Below are positions 1-8,918 of a DNA stretch of 64,000 nt, one piece after another. The stretch comes from Actinomycetota bacterium. Lineage in GTDB: Bacteria; Actinomycetota; Acidimicrobiia; Acidimicrobiales; AC-14. The stretch is taken from assembly GCA_005888325.1 (NCBI GenBank), contig VAWU01000031.1:1-64000 (forward strand), written 5' to 3'. Below the pieces are notes generated by a model that worked only from the letters and a program-made list of their open reading frames with translations, ran no database searches and had not been told where the DNA came from. Made by a program: the position numbers and the translations under genes. Numbering within the stretch: position 1 is the stretch's first letter; every line of letters begins with the position of its first letter.

Positions 1-89
1 CGATGGCGATCACCGAGACCGTCCTTCGTGGCGCGCGTCGTCGCCGGTCCGGGAGGATGTCGTCTCGCCCTGCCCGTTCGCTGAACTGA
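1..89 (+). CDS. Possible 3' end of a gene entering from the left edge
   Basis: A frame open from the left edge (an in-frame ATG lies at base 3) ends with TGA at 87-89. The visible 28 residues are Arg/Ser-rich, with RGARRRRSGR in the middle. Nothing identifies a family. It could be the basic tail of an upstream gene or chance coding. The following bases, 90-305, contain no frame I can support. Confidence 0.2.
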   Translation, partial: MAITETVLRGARRRRSGRMSSRPARSLN

Positions 90-305
90 CCCACGCGGAC
101 CAACCTTTCTTGCCGCGGCACCCCCCAAGGCGTCACCGAGCGAAGCTGCCACCGCCGCGACTGGTCTCGACTACGTGACGTGAGACAAGACCCAACGGAG
201 TGTGGTCAGTGTTCTCACCGCCGTGGCTCATGTCAAACACGACTGCGATCCACTCACCCACGGCGCAAACGACTTCGCAGTGAGTGGTCGGGCTCCCGGG
301 AAGTC

Positions 306-641
306 TCAGTCGCTGCGCGTCACGAAACGAATCGGCGGGGACGCCTTGGCGCACGCGCCCGTGTCGAGCCTCGCGGTCGGGTTGGTCAGGAACCGCCGCC
401 GCAAGTCGCTGAGACACGGTGGACCGCCCGTGAGGAGCCCGCCCCCGAGGGTCGGGAACTTGACAGTGTTCACGTGCGACAGACCGCGTTGGATGCGATG
501 CAACCAATCGTCGCTGCCGAACGCATTGAGGTCGCCGCGGAAGAACAGCGCGGGAACGCTCCCGACCACCTGCGTCGAGAGCTCCTCCGAAACGTCGACG
601 TGCTGAAGGTCTGAACGCCTACCGGTTCGATCTCGACCCAC
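306..641 (-). pseudogene. C-terminal remnant of a TAP-like alpha/beta hydrolase
   Basis: The translation resembles the C-terminal (TAP-like) part of secreted actinobacterial alpha/beta hydrolases. It has a strand followed by a GDLNAF segment where the catalytic Asp region would lie, then PPCLSDLRRRFLTNP and a closing ACAKASPPIRF, like the Cys-containing end of that family. Only about 110 residues are present, whereas family members usually have 450-520. The N-terminal half with the GxSxG nucleophile is missing, because the DUF1697 gene occupies the space upstream. I infer a truncated relic. The homology is judged by eye, so an unrelated small protein is possible. Confidence 0.45.
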
Positions 642-1170
642 GAGCGTTGACCTTCGCGACGAGCCGGCGGAGCATCGTCATGTTACGGCTCGTGCTCTGG
701 TGTCGGCCGATGATGAGTTCCCAGTCCTTCGTCTTCAGCTTCGTGTCGGTCGACTTGCCACGCATCCGCCAGTGCACGTCTCGGCCCTTGACCACGAGCG
801 TGTCGAACTCGTTGGTGAGTCCCTCGAGGGCGCGCCGCTGTGCAGGCGTCGGGGCCGATTTCAGGAAGGTCAGGAAGTACGTGTCGCCCGTTCCCACCGG
901 GAAGGGTTCGACGGCGATGGCCTGTCGCAGCTCGGTGGCCGTGCGGACGAACGTCGTCACCTCGAACCCCACCGCGGTCTCCAAGCCGCGCTCGAGCCGG
1001 TGCTCGATCGCGTCGCGACCGCCGGTGGCGTCGAACACGACATTGCCGCTGTTGACGTGCGTCCAGACCCCGTCGTAGCCGAGCCTCTCCACGACCTCGA
1101 CGAGAGTGGCCATGCTGACCCTACGCTTGCCCAAGTTCACCGCGCGGAGGAATGCGACCCGGATCGTCAT
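619..1170 (-). CDS. DUF1697 domain protein
   Basis: The protein has 183 residues, the usual size of DUF1697 proteins, and opens with the family's typical MTIRVAFLRAVNLGKRRVSM start. It continues with VNSGNVVFDA and a C-terminal TKLKTKDWELIIGRH block, close to the family pattern ending in T.RNW.T. The biochemical role of the family is not established. The ATG at 1170 is chosen because homology begins exactly there, although the frame is open further upstream. It lies 47 bp downstream of the DinB-like gene on the same strand, so the two are probably co-transcribed. Confidence 0.85.
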   Translation of the reverse strand: MTIRVAFLRAVNLGKRRVSMATLVEVVERLGYDGVWTHVNSGNVVFDATGGRDAIEHRLERGLETAVGFEVTTFVRTATELRQAIAVEPFPVGTGDTYFLTFLKSAPTPAQRRALEGLTNEFDTLVVKGRDVHWRMRGKSTDTKLKTKDWELIIGRHQSTSRNMTMLRRLVAKVNARGSRSNR

Positions 1171-1217
1171 CTGTCGAACCGCCTCTCTGCTCAGCGCCCG
1201 GTCCTGCCGTCGAGGAG

Positions 1218-1733
1218 CTAACGCGTGATGTCCATGTGGCCGACGTGTCGAGCTGTCTCCTCGAGCAGGTGGTTCACGATCCATCGAAGGGTGGTGGGTC
1301 GTATCACCGCCGCAGAGGGAAGGTCGAGCGAGGCGGCGCGTTCGAGGACGGCGTCGGCGGCGGCAGTCTCGCTCCGGTAGAACCGGACGACATCGTCGAC
1401 AGACCACGCCGGTGGTATCACGAACATGTTCTGCCTCCACGACATGTCCATCGCCTCGCCGTCGAAGATGACGCGCAGCCACAGCCGTTCGGCGTACCCG
1501 AGGTGCACGACGATCGCGCCGAGGGAGTTGGCGGTCGAGGCGGGCTTCCAACGCAGTTGCGCTTCGTCGAGGTCCTCGAGCTTGAAGATCGCGCTCTCGC
1601 GGAGGTGGGTGAGCCAGCCCCGCGCCATGGTCATCTCGTCGGCAGGAGTCGATTCGTCGGGTCGCGCGACCCGCAACTCGGGTCGCGCTTCGGTGCCGCC
1701 ACGGGTCGGTTCGGCGTCGTTGTACGATGCCAT
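1218..1733 (-). CDS. DinB/DUF664 family protein
   Basis: A 171-residue DinB-superfamily four-helix protein. Visible features are a helix beginning MARGWLTHLRESAIFKLEDL, the W(K)PASTANSLGAIVVHLGYAERLW segment that carries a first metal-ligand His, and a C-terminal RWIVNHLLEETARHVGHMD carrying two more His. These match the His triad of DinB/DUF664 proteins, which include thiol-dependent S-transferases. The substrate is unknown. The start is placed at the ATG at 1733; an ATG 36 bases further upstream is also possible. It precedes the DUF1697 gene in the same direction. Confidence 0.8.
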   Translation of the reverse strand: MASYNDAEPTRGGTEARPELRVARPDESTPADEMTMARGWLTHLRESAIFKLEDLDEAQLRWKPASTANSLGAIVVHLGYAERLWLRVIFDGEAMDMSWRQNMFVIPPAWSVDDVVRFYRSETAAADAVLERAASLDLPSAAVIRPTTLRWIVNHLLEETARHVGHMDITR

Positions 1734-1951
1734 GTCGCGACGCTGCCCGATCGTCGCATGCGTGGTCAATACCGCGTCTCACGTGGTCGTTGAGGCCGGC
1801 GCCCTTTCATCGTCCTCTCAGAGTCCGGGCGTTACGCTCCTCGCGTCCGCCCCGGGAGTCGGACACGCGGTTCGTCCCGTCTGTGTACCGCGTGTCGGCT
1901 ATCGGGGCGGACTATCACTATCGAGGAAACGTGAAGGAAGCGGACCCGCGG

Positions 1952-2917
1952 ATGACGAGAACGTCCTGGCCGTCAACGCGCCGGCCGACGGGGGGAATGC
2001 TCGTCGTCGGGACGGGCGTCGTGGTCATCGCCATGGCGACGGTCGCCCTCGTGTGGGTGCGGTCGTCCGGAAATGGCGATACCCCGGTGATCGCGGCTGC
2101 CGGTGACATCGCCTGCGCTCCCTCGGACCACAACTACAACGGCGGCGCCGGGGTTCCGCGGGCCTGCGATGAGCGGGCGACGTCGAACCTGATGCTCGAC
2201 ACCAAGCTCGCGGGGATCCTGCTCCTGGGCGACGACCAGTACGAGAACGGCACCCTGAGCGACTTCAAGCGCTCCTTCGCATCCACGTGGGGTCGGTTCG
2301 GGTCCAAGCTCCATCCCGCGCCGGGCAACCACGAGTACAACAGCGCCGGTGCGAGGGGGTACTTCCAGTACTTCGGAGGCAAGGCCGGTCCGGACCACCG
2401 CGGCTACTACAGCTACGACATCGGTGACTGGCATTTCGTCGCGCTGAACTCGAACTGTCGGTCGATCGGCGGTTGCAACCTCAAAAGCGCGCAGGGCCGT
2501 TGGCTCAAGGCCGATCTCGCGTCTCACCACAACCAGTGCACGCTCGCCTATTGGCACCACCCCAGGTTCAGCTCCGGGCGCCACGGCGACGAGAAGCTGT
2601 CCGACGGCTTCTGGCGTGAGCTGTACGCGGCCGGAGCCGATGTCGTGCTGGTCGGTCATGACCACGACTACGAGCGCTTCGCTCCGCAAGATCCCAGGGG
2701 ACGGGCCGACCCGGCGCGTGGCATCCGGGAGTTCGTCGTCGGCACCGGAGGGCGAAGCCACGACCCCATCGACCGCGTGGACGCCAACAGCGTCGTCCGC
2801 AACGACAAGACCTTCGGCGTGCTCGAGATGACGCTGCACAAGCGCAGCTACGACTGGCGGTTCGTGTCGGTCCTCGGATCGACGTTCACCGACTCGGGTG
2901 TCGGGTCGTGCCACTGA
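1952..2917 (+). CDS. Membrane-anchored metallophosphoesterase
   Basis: The protein has 321 residues and an N-terminal hydrophobic segment at about residues 16-36 that is either an anchor or an uncleaved signal, so the catalytic domain should face outward. Calcineurin-like motifs appear in order: AAGDIAC, LLGDDQYENG, PGNHEY, YWHHP and VGHDHDYERF. These supply the Asp, Asn and His ligands of a two-metal centre. The fold resembles purple acid phosphatase-like secreted phosphoesterases; the substrate cannot be named. An AAGGAAG sequence lies 11 bases before the ATG, and a GTG at 1931 is an alternative start. A close paralogue lies at 34397-35359. Confidence 0.85.
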   Translation: MTRTSWPSTRRPTGGMLVVGTGVVVIAMATVALVWVRSSGNGDTPVIAAAGDIACAPSDHNYNGGAGVPRACDERATSNLMLDTKLAGILLLGDDQYENGTLSDFKRSFASTWGRFGSKLHPAPGNHEYNSAGARGYFQYFGGKAGPDHRGYYSYDIGDWHFVALNSNCRSIGGCNLKSAQGRWLKADLASHHNQCTLAYWHHPRFSSGRHGDEKLSDGFWRELYAAGADVVLVGHDHDYERFAPQDPRGRADPARGIREFVVGTGGRSHDPIDRVDANSVVRNDKTFGVLEMTLHKRSYDWRFVSVLGSTFTDSGVGSCH

Positions 2918-2948
2918 GCGACGAGATGCCTTGTCCGACCCGTCGGTT

Positions 2949-4043
2949 TCAGTGACGCTCGACGACGGCGCGGACGCCGTTGGCGATCTCGATGTCCTCT
3001 CGGGCCGCGACGACGAGCGTGCGCACCCGTGCGTCGTCGGTGCCGATCTCGCGGTCGCCGCTCCCGGTCTCGTTGCGGCCCGCGTCGATCGACACCCCGA
3101 GGAACTCCAGGCCATCGGCGGCGCCGGCGCGCACCGCAGCAGAACGCTCCCCCACGCCACCGGTGAACACGAGGACGTCGATGCCCGCCATGGCCGACGC
3201 CATCGCGGCGATGCCCGCGCGCAGCCGGTGCAGGTACACGTCGAGCCCTAGTCGGGCGGCGACGTCACCATCCACGACCGCGGCCAGCACCGCGCGCATG
3301 TCGGCCGTGCCCGCGAGGGCGAACAGGCCGCCGCCGTGCTCGAGGCCGTCGAGCACCTCCGCCGCCGGCAGGCCCGCGTGCTGCTGGAGCCAGAGCACGA
3401 GGCCGGGGTCGACCGTGCCGGACCGGGTCGCCATCACCAGCCCTTCCAGTGGAGTAAAACCCATGGTGGTGTCGACCGAGCGACCGCCGGCGACGGCGGC
3501 GAGCGACGCACCCGAACCGAGATGGCACGTCACGATGCGCAGCTCGTTCGACAGGAGCCCCAACAGGCGAGACGCTCGTCGGGCGGCGTAAGCGTGCGAC
3601 AGCCCGTGGAACCCGTACCGGCGCACGCCGAGCTCCTCGCGCCATCGCCGGGGCACGGCATAGGTGAGGGCCGCGACGGGCAACGACGCGTGGAACGCGG
3701 TGTCGAAGCAGGCCACCGCGGGCAGGTCGGGCAGCGCCTGGCGCACCGCGTCGATCGCCGCCAGCGCGGGCGCCTGGTGCAGCGGAGCCAGTTCCGCGAG
3801 ACCTCGAAGCGCGGCGACGACGTCGTCGTCGAGCCGCGCCGGTGCGGTGAAGCGGGCGCCGCCGTGCACGACGCGGTGGCCGACCGCATCGACCGGACCC
3901 AGCGCTTCGAGCTCGTCGCCGAGGACCTCGGCGACGAGGTCGTCGATCGGGCCGAGATCTGACGCCGCCACCACCGCGTCGTCGCGGTCGAGGACGCGCA
4001 GCTTCAGGCTGCTCGAGCCCGCGTTGACGACGAGGATGCGCAC
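2949..4043 (-). CDS. ackA: Acetate kinase
   Basis: A 364-residue acetate kinase interconverting acetyl phosphate + ADP and acetate + ATP. It opens with the MRILVVNAGSSSLKLRV phosphate-binding loop. GHRVVHGG, the active-site FDTAFH, RRYGFHGLSH, the HLGSGASLAA loop and the FTGGVGE segment near the C-terminus are all present. It is slightly shorter than the usual 390-400 residues. The start lies 11 bases after the phosphoketolase stop, so the two form one operon in which the kinase uses acetyl phosphate made by Xfp. Confidence 0.95.
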   Translation of the reverse strand: MRILVVNAGSSSLKLRVLDRDDAVVAASDLGPIDDLVAEVLGDELEALGPVDAVGHRVVHGGARFTAPARLDDDVVAALRGLAELAPLHQAPALAAIDAVRQALPDLPAVACFDTAFHASLPVAALTYAVPRRWREELGVRRYGFHGLSHAYAARRASRLLGLLSNELRIVTCHLGSGASLAAVAGGRSVDTTMGFTPLEGLVMATRSGTVDPGLVLWLQQHAGLPAAEVLDGLEHGGGLFALAGTADMRAVLAAVVDGDVAARLGLDVYLHRLRAGIAAMASAMAGIDVLVFTGGVGERSAAVRAGAADGLEFLGVSIDAGRNETGSGDREIGTDDARVRTLVVAAREDIEIANGVRAVVERH

Positions 4044-4054
4044 GCGCGCCCGGC

Positions 4055-6424
4055 TCAGGCCGGCCAGGTCCAGTCGCGCACCTCGGGCATGTCCTCGCCG
4101 TGCTCACGCGTCCATGCCCGGGCCCGCGCCCGCTGGTCGATCATCTCCTGGCGCAGGTGCGCGGCTCGCTCGCCGAGCTCGGGCACCCGGTCGATGACGT
4201 CCATCACCAGGTGGTAGCGGTCCATGTCGTTCATCATCACCATGTCGAACGGCGTGGTCGTGGTGCCCTCCTCCTTGTAGCCGCGCACGTGAAAGTTGTC
4301 GTGGTTCGACCGGCGGTACGACAGGCGGTGGATGAGCCACGGGTACCCGTGATAGGCGAAGATCACCGGTCGGTCGACGGTGAAGACGGTGTCGAAGTCG
4401 CGGTCCGACAGGCCGTGGGGATGCTCGGTCTCGGGCTGCAGGCGCATCAGGTCGACGACGTTCACGACGCGCACCTTCAGCGCCGGCAGCCGACGACCCA
4501 GGATGTCGGCCGCGGCGAGCGTCTCCAGCGTGGGCACGTCGCCCGCGCAGGCGAGCACCACGTCGGGCTCACCGTCGTCGCTGCCCGCCCATTCCCAGAT
4601 GCCCAGACCCCGGGCACAGTGCAGGGCGGCATCTTCCATGCTCAGCCAGCTCAGGCTCGGCTGCTTGCCGGCAACGATCACGTTCACGTAGTCCCGGCTC
4701 CGAAGACAGTGGTCCGCGACCGAGAGCAACGTGTTGGCATCGGGTGGGAGGTAGACGCGCACCACCTCGGCCTTCTTGTTCACGACGTGGTCGATGAAGC
4801 CGGGGTCCTGATGGCTGAAGCCGTTGTGGTCCTGCCGCCATACGTGTGAGGTGAGCAGGTAGTTGAGCGACCCGATGGGGCGGCGCCACTCGAGGTGGCG
4901 GGTCACCTTGAGCCACTTCGCGTGCTGGTTGAACATCGAGTCGACGATGTGAATGAACGCCTCGTAGCACGAGAACAGACCGTGGCGGCCGGTGAGCAGG
5001 TAACCCTCGAGCCACCCCTGGCACAGATGCTCAGAGAGCACCTCCATGACACGGCCCTCGGGGCTCAGGTTGACGTCGACCGGGAGCACGGAGGCCTGCC
5101 ACGCCTTGCCCGTGGCCTCGTAGACCCGGCCGAGCCGGTTCGACTCGGTCTCGTCGGGGCCGAACAGCCGGAAGTTGCGAGGCTCGGTGTTGCGCGCGAA
5201 GACATCGCGCAGCCACGCGCCCAGGACCCGAGTCGGCTCGACCGGGGTCGTGCCCGGCCGGCCCACCTCGACGCCGTACTCCCGAAAGTCGGGCAGCACG
5301 AGGTCGCGCAGAACCAGGCCACCGTTCGCGGTCGGGTTCGCGCCCATGCGTCGCGCCCCTGCCGGCGCGAGCGCGACGACCTCGACGCGCGGCCTCCCGT
5401 GCTCGTCGAACAGCTCCTCGGGCCGGTAGCTGCGCATCCACGTGTCCAGGGCGCGGAGATGGTCGCGGTTCGTGCGCACCTCGGACAGGGGGACCTGGTG
5501 GGCGCGCCACGTTCCCTCGACCGGAAGGCCGTCGACCTCCTTCGGTCCCGTCCACCCCTTGGGCGTGCGCAGGACGATCATCGGCCACCGCGGTCGCGGA
5601 CCGCGCCCCCCGGTACGCGCGTGATGCTGGATGTCGTGCACTGCGGCCACGACGTCGTCGAGCGCCTGGGCCAGCGCCTGGTGCACCACCTCGGGCTCGT
5701 CGCCCGCCACGATCCGCGGCGCCCAGCCACAGCCCCGCAACAGGTCCAGCAGCTCCTCGGGCTCGATGCGGGCGAGCACGGTCGGGTTGGCGATCTTGTA
5801 GCCGTTGAGGTGGAGGACGGGGAGCACGGCGCCGTCGTGCACCGGGTCGAGGAACTGGGTGCCGTGCCAGCTCGCCGCGAGCGCACCTGTCTCGGCCTCG
5901 CCGTCGCCGACCACGCACACCGCGAGCAGATCGGGATTGTCGAACACCGCGCCGAACGCGTGGGCCAGCGAGTAGCCGAGCTCACCGCCTTCGTGGATGG
6001 AGCCGGGCGTCTCGGGCGCGACGTGGCTGGGCACGCCGCCCGGGAACGAGAACTGGTGAAAGAGGCGCGCCATGCCGGCGGCGTCGCGTCCGATCGACGG
6101 GTACACCTCGCTGTACGTTCCTTCGAGCCAGGTGTTGGCCACCAGGCCGGGGCCGCCGTGACCCGGTCCGGTGATGTAGATGACGTCGAGGTCGTGCTCG
6201 CGGATCAACCGGTTGAGGTGCGCGTAGACCAGGTTGAGGCCCGGCGTCGTGCCCCAATGACCGAGGAGACGGGGCTTCACGTGCTCCGGGCGGAGCGGTT
6301 CGGTCAGCAAGGGGTTGTCGAGCAGGTAGATCTGCCCGACCGAGAGGTAGTTGGCCGCCCGCCACCAGGCGTCGATGCGTGTCATCTCGTCGATCGCGAG
6401 CGGGCCGGGCTCAGTGGTCGTCAT
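4055..6424 (-). CDS. xfp: Phosphoketolase (xylulose-5-P / fructose-6-P)
   Basis: A 789-residue thiamine-diphosphate enzyme that phosphorolytically cleaves ketose phosphates to acetyl phosphate and an aldose phosphate. GPGHGGPG near residue 85 and the ThDP/Mg site [10 protein letters not shown] followed by [10 protein letters not shown] are visible. Later come SHQDPGF and the C-terminal [10 protein letters not shown] and [19 protein letters not shown] blocks typical of family signatures. The length matches the family. The ATG at 6424 is preceded by TGGAG at suitable spacing; the longer frame upstream lacks homology. Acetate kinase follows 11 bp downstream, giving a carbon-conserving bypass that yields ATP. 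Confidence 0.95.
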   Translation of the reverse strand: MTTTEPGPLAIDEMTRIDAWWRAANYLSVGQIYLLDNPLLTEPLRPEHVKPRLLGHWGTTPGLNLVYAHLNRLIREHDLDVIYITGPGHGGPGLVANTWLEGTYSEVYPSIGRDAAGMARLFHQFSFPGGVPSHVAPETPGSIHEGGELGYSLAHAFGAVFDNPDLLAVCVVGDGEAETGALAASWHGTQFLDPVHDGAVLPVLHLNGYKIANPTVLARIEPEELLDLLRGCGWAPRIVAGDEPEVVHQALAQALDDVVAAVHDIQHHARTGGRGPRPRWPMIVLRTPKGWTGPKEVDGLPVEGTWRAHQVPLSEVRTNRDHLRALDTWMRSYRPEELFDEHGRPRVEVVALAPAGARRMGANPTANGGLVLRDLVLPDFREYGVEVGRPGTTPVEPTRVLGAWLRDVFARNTEPRNFRLFGPDETESNRLGRVYEATGKAWQASVLPVDVNLSPEGRVMEVLSEHLCQGWLEGYLLTGRHGLFSCYEAFIHIVDSMFNQHAKWLKVTRHLEWRRPIGSLNYLLTSHVWRQDHNGFSHQDPGFIDHVVNKKAEVVRVYLPPDANTLLSVADHCLRSRDYVNVIVAGKQPSLSWLSMEDAALHCARGLGIWEWAGSDDGEPDVVLACAGDVPTLETLAAADILGRRLPALKVRVVNVVDLMRLQPETEHPHGLSDRDFDTVFTVDRPVIFAYHGYPWLIHRLSYRRSNHDNFHVRGYKEEGTTTTPFDMVMMNDMDRYHLVMDVIDRVPELGERAAHLRQEMIDQRARARAWTREHGEDMPEVRDWTWPA

Positions 6425-6513
6425 CGATGGCTCCAGATCGTGCGGGCGCTCCGGTCCCAGCGACGCTACGCGAGATCCGGGACGGGTCAGACGTCGCCGA
6501 CGCGTGCGACGGC

Positions 6514-6562
6514 CTCTTCGTCGCGCCGGACCACCGTCACGGTGGTCGAGCGCGACAAGAAG
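6514..6562. repeat. Dispersed nested-hairpin repeat, copy A
   Basis: The inner perfect palindrome CCACCGTCACGGTGG is at 6531-6545, enclosed by an imperfect left arm near 6514-6526 and a right arm GCGCGACAAGAAG at 6550-6562. The element lies between the LamG gene stop and the phosphoketolase start, both on the minus strand, so it could end LamG transcription. No U-tract follows. It belongs with the elements at 24173-24221 and 29808-29855, and more loosely with 11530-11578. The rest of 6425-6695 shows nothing else. Confidence 0.7.
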
Positions 6563-6695
6563 CGCGAGGCGCGACCCGGCGACCCAAGGGCCCGGGCGCA
6601 AGCTGGGAGGGGGGTCCCAACACCTGGTTTGTCGGCACCCAGCTCAAAACCTTGAGCGCATTTGAGCCGTCCGGCCTATCGCGAGTTGCGGCGCC

Positions 6696-7352
6696 TCAGC
6701 CCACTCGGATGCTGGCGTGGTCGAGCGAGCCCTTGAAGAACTCGGAGCCGGGTCGAGCGCCGATGACGACCGGCGCGGTGTTGGCGATGGAACCGATGGT
6801 GGCGGCCATCGAGAACGTCTGTCCGTCGACCACCACCTGGATGCTGGAGGAGGTCTTGACGCAGCGCACGGTGTGCCACTGGCCGTTGTTCACCGCCGGT
6901 CCCGCGATCAGCTCGGCGTACCCGGCCGAGCCCTTGAAGCCACAAGAGACCTGCCCGGAGGGCTGGTACTCCATCTTGTACTCGCCTCCGGCGGTCTCGT
7001 AGAGACCCTTCCGGATCAGGTCCCAATCCGGCGACGCGGGGGCGCTGGTCGCCTTGAGGTGCACGGTGATCGAGATGTTCGCGCTCCCCGGGTTGAGGTC
7101 ACCCGCCGAGGGGACGGAGACGTAGCTCGAGCCGGTGAATCCGTACGCGGTCCCCTTGAAGCCGGACACCCCGAGCTGGACGGAATGGAGGGTGCCGGTG
7201 TGGCTCGCGACGGAGTCGCGCATGACGGTGCCCGAGGTCTCGTCCATCTTCCAGAGCGCCGCCAACGGCTGCGTCGCGCCGACCGCGGCCGGGCCCTCCA
7301 GCAGCGCGACGCCGAGGACGGCGCCGGCAGCCACGACCCGAGCACGGTGCAT
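6696..7352 (-). CDS. Secreted LamG/concanavalin-like protein
   Basis: A 218-residue exported protein. An N-terminal signal peptide (MHRARVVAAGAVLGVALL, likely cleaved after AAVGA) precedes a single LamG-like jelly-roll domain. Features are LAALWKMDETSGTVMRDS, YGFTGSSYVSVP, the NGQWHTVRCVKTSSSIQVVVDG strands and a final GSLDHASIRVG. Such domains bind glycans or other surface ligands and have no catalytic residues. It stands alone, with 254 bases before the upstream gene and hairpin A after it. No partner is evident in the sequence. Confidence 0.8.
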   Translation of the reverse strand: MHRARVVAAGAVLGVALLEGPAAVGATQPLAALWKMDETSGTVMRDSVASHTGTLHSVQLGVSGFKGTAYGFTGSSYVSVPSAGDLNPGSANISITVHLKATSAPASPDWDLIRKGLYETAGGEYKMEYQPSGQVSCGFKGSAGYAELIAGPAVNNGQWHTVRCVKTSSSIQVVVDGQTFSMAATIGSIANTAPVVIGARPGSEFFKGSLDHASIRVG

Positions 7353-7606
7353 GCCGCCTCCCCAGGCTGTGCTCTCCCCAGGCTGCGCTCCACTCCAGCC
7401 CCCGACACGGTATCGGTCGTCGATCCCCGCCCGAGTCTACGAGTGAAGCACCAAATTCGCTACAGGTGCCCCTGCCGAGCGCCGATCCCCTACTGCTGGG
7501 TGAGGGCGAAGGACTGGTCTCGTGCCCTACCCCCCCGACGGGATCGGTCTTCGCCCCACCCGCACTCTCCCAGCGTCCGCAGCTCCCCGGCCGACGGCTC
7601 ACACCC
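7353..7606. other. Intergenic region upstream of the LamG gene
   Basis: These 254 bases separate the histidine phosphatase stop from the LamG start, both on the minus strand. I see no convincing hairpin and no coding frame. It presumably holds the LamG promoter, but no -35/-10 pair stands out. Confidence 0.3.
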
Positions 7607-8188
7607 TCAGGGTGCGAGGTGGCCCACCTCGTTGTAGGAGTGCAGCACGGGTAGACGGGCGCCAACCGCGATGCGCGTGACGGAGGCAAGGTCGCAGTGC
7701 AGGCGCCAGGTCACGCCGTCATCCGCGCCGACGGCCCACGCGACAGCCGCCTTGATCGGTGAGACGTGAGTCACGACGACGACGTCGTCGACCGCGGCGC
7801 GGGTGCACAGGTCCTCGCAGGCGCTCCGCACGCGGCGTCCACACGCCGCCAACGACTCGCCACTGTCGGGCACGAGCTCGGGATCGGCCCGCCACCGCGC
7901 CCAGAGGTCCGCGGGCACCTCGGCGAGGGGTCGGCCCTCGAAGCCGCCGTAGTCCAGCTCGATCCAGCGCTCGTCGATCTCCACCGGAAGGTCGAAGCAC
8001 GCGGCCGTCTCACGCGCCCGGATGAGCGGGCTGGCGACGACCGCCACCACGTTGCCCGTGGCACGCACAGCCGCGCTCGTGGATGCCGCTTGGGCGCGTC
8101 CGAGGTCGGTGAGGGGAACGTCGGACCGACCGAGCAGCACCCGCGAACGGTTGGCCGCGGTCTGCCCGTGGCGCACGAGGATCAACAC
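7607..8188 (-). CDS. Histidine phosphatase family protein
   Basis: A 193-residue branch-1 histidine phosphatase (phosphoglycerate mutase-like). The catalytic LVRHGQTAANRS lies at the N-terminus, a SPLIRARETA helix follows, WIELDYGGFEGR carries the conserved acidic region, and the second catalytic His is in VVVVTHVSPI. The substrate is unclear; RHG proteins of this type are often broad phosphatases. The GTG at 8188 is chosen because homology begins there and it clears the upstream gene by 16 bp. An ATG at 8263 would overlap that gene. It is the last gene of a three-gene set with the PBP and zinc-ribbon protein. Confidence 0.8.
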   Translation of the reverse strand: MLILVRHGQTAANRSRVLLGRSDVPLTDLGRAQAASTSAAVRATGNVVAVVASPLIRARETAACFDLPVEIDERWIELDYGGFEGRPLAEVPADLWARWRADPELVPDSGESLAACGRRVRSACEDLCTRAAVDDVVVVTHVSPIKAAVAWAVGADDGVTWRLHCDLASVTRIAVGARLPVLHSYNEVGHLAP

Positions 8189-8204
8189 GACATGGGGGTC
8201 GCCC

Positions 8205-8918
8205 TCAGCGCACGAGGATGCGGCCGCACTGGTCACAGCGGATGATCGCGTCGGGCGGTTCACGCTTGATGCGATCGACCTCGGTGGCCGGGAGCGCGAG
8301 GTGGCACCCGGTGCACGAGCCCTTCACCAGTCGGGCCGCGCCGATGCCGCCGAGCCGCGCCCGCAGCTGCTCGTAGAGGGTGAGCAGATCGGGTGGGATG
8401 GACGCGACGGCGTCGGTCCGCGCCGCCTCTTCGGAGGCCAGCTCGGCGTCGATTGCGGACTCGGCTTCGGCGATGGCGACCCGCAGCTCACCGGACTCCG
8501 CGTCGAGCGCCCGACGGTCGGTGTCGAGCTCGTTGAGTCGCGCATCGAGCGGCTCGCGCTCCGCCATCGTCTCGAGGACCTGGTCCTCCAGAGCGGACTG
8601 GCGCCGCTTCAACGCCTCCGAATCGGCCTGCATGGCCTGGAGCTCGCGCGGCGCAGTGACCGTACCCGAGTACATGCGCTTCTCCAGCATGACCAGCTTC
8701 TCCTCGAGCGAAGCCAGCTCGTCCTCCAGCTTCTGCTGATGGCGGGCCACCCCGTCGCGCTGGCCCCCGACCTCGGCGGCCGTCGCCTCGAGTGCCTTCA
8801 GCCTCTCGCCCACTGCGTCGAGCCGGGCGCGGTCGGGCAAGGTGGCGCGACCGTGGCGGAGCTGCTCGACCGCGGTGTCGTGCTGCTGCACGACGAGAAG
8901 CTCGTCGAAGGCGGTCAC
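8205..8918 (-). CDS. Coiled-coil protein with C4 zinc ribbon (COG1579-like)
   Basis: A 237-residue protein made of a long heptad-rich coiled coil (about residues 20-170; LEDELASLEEKLVMLEKRM and similar). It ends in a zinc ribbon with CTGCHLALP and CDQCGRIL. This matches the CT398/COG1579 family, proposed to act in envelope or nucleic-acid-linked processes but without a settled function. The start is GTG at 8918, forming a GTGA overlap with the upstream PBP stop, which implies translational coupling. A histidine phosphatase follows. Confidence 0.85.
   Translation of the reverse strand: MTAFDELLVVQQHDTAVEQLRHGRATLPDRARLDAVGERLKALEATAAEVGGQRDGVARHQQKLEDELASLEEKLVMLEKRMYSGTVTAPRELQAMQADSEALKRRQSALEDQVLETMAEREPLDARLNELDTDRRALDAESGELRVAIAEAESAIDAELASEEAARTDAVASIPPDLLTLYEQLRARLGGIGAARLVKGSCTGCHLALPATEVDRIKREPPDAIIRCDQCGRILVR

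Noticed and set aside
456-490. TTGACA with a possible promoter near 460
   Set aside because: No acceptable -10 box follows, and it lies inside the antisense of the hydrolase remnant.
133-614. Several overlapping frames at the left end (both strands)
   Set aside because: Apart from the hydrolase-like frame at 306-641, none shows domain similarity or a ribosome site. They look like chance frames in GC-rich DNA.
4895-6655. A 586-residue open frame on the plus strand opposite xfp
   Set aside because: Biased Arg/Val/Ala composition with no motif. The opposite strand encodes an unmistakable phosphoketolase.
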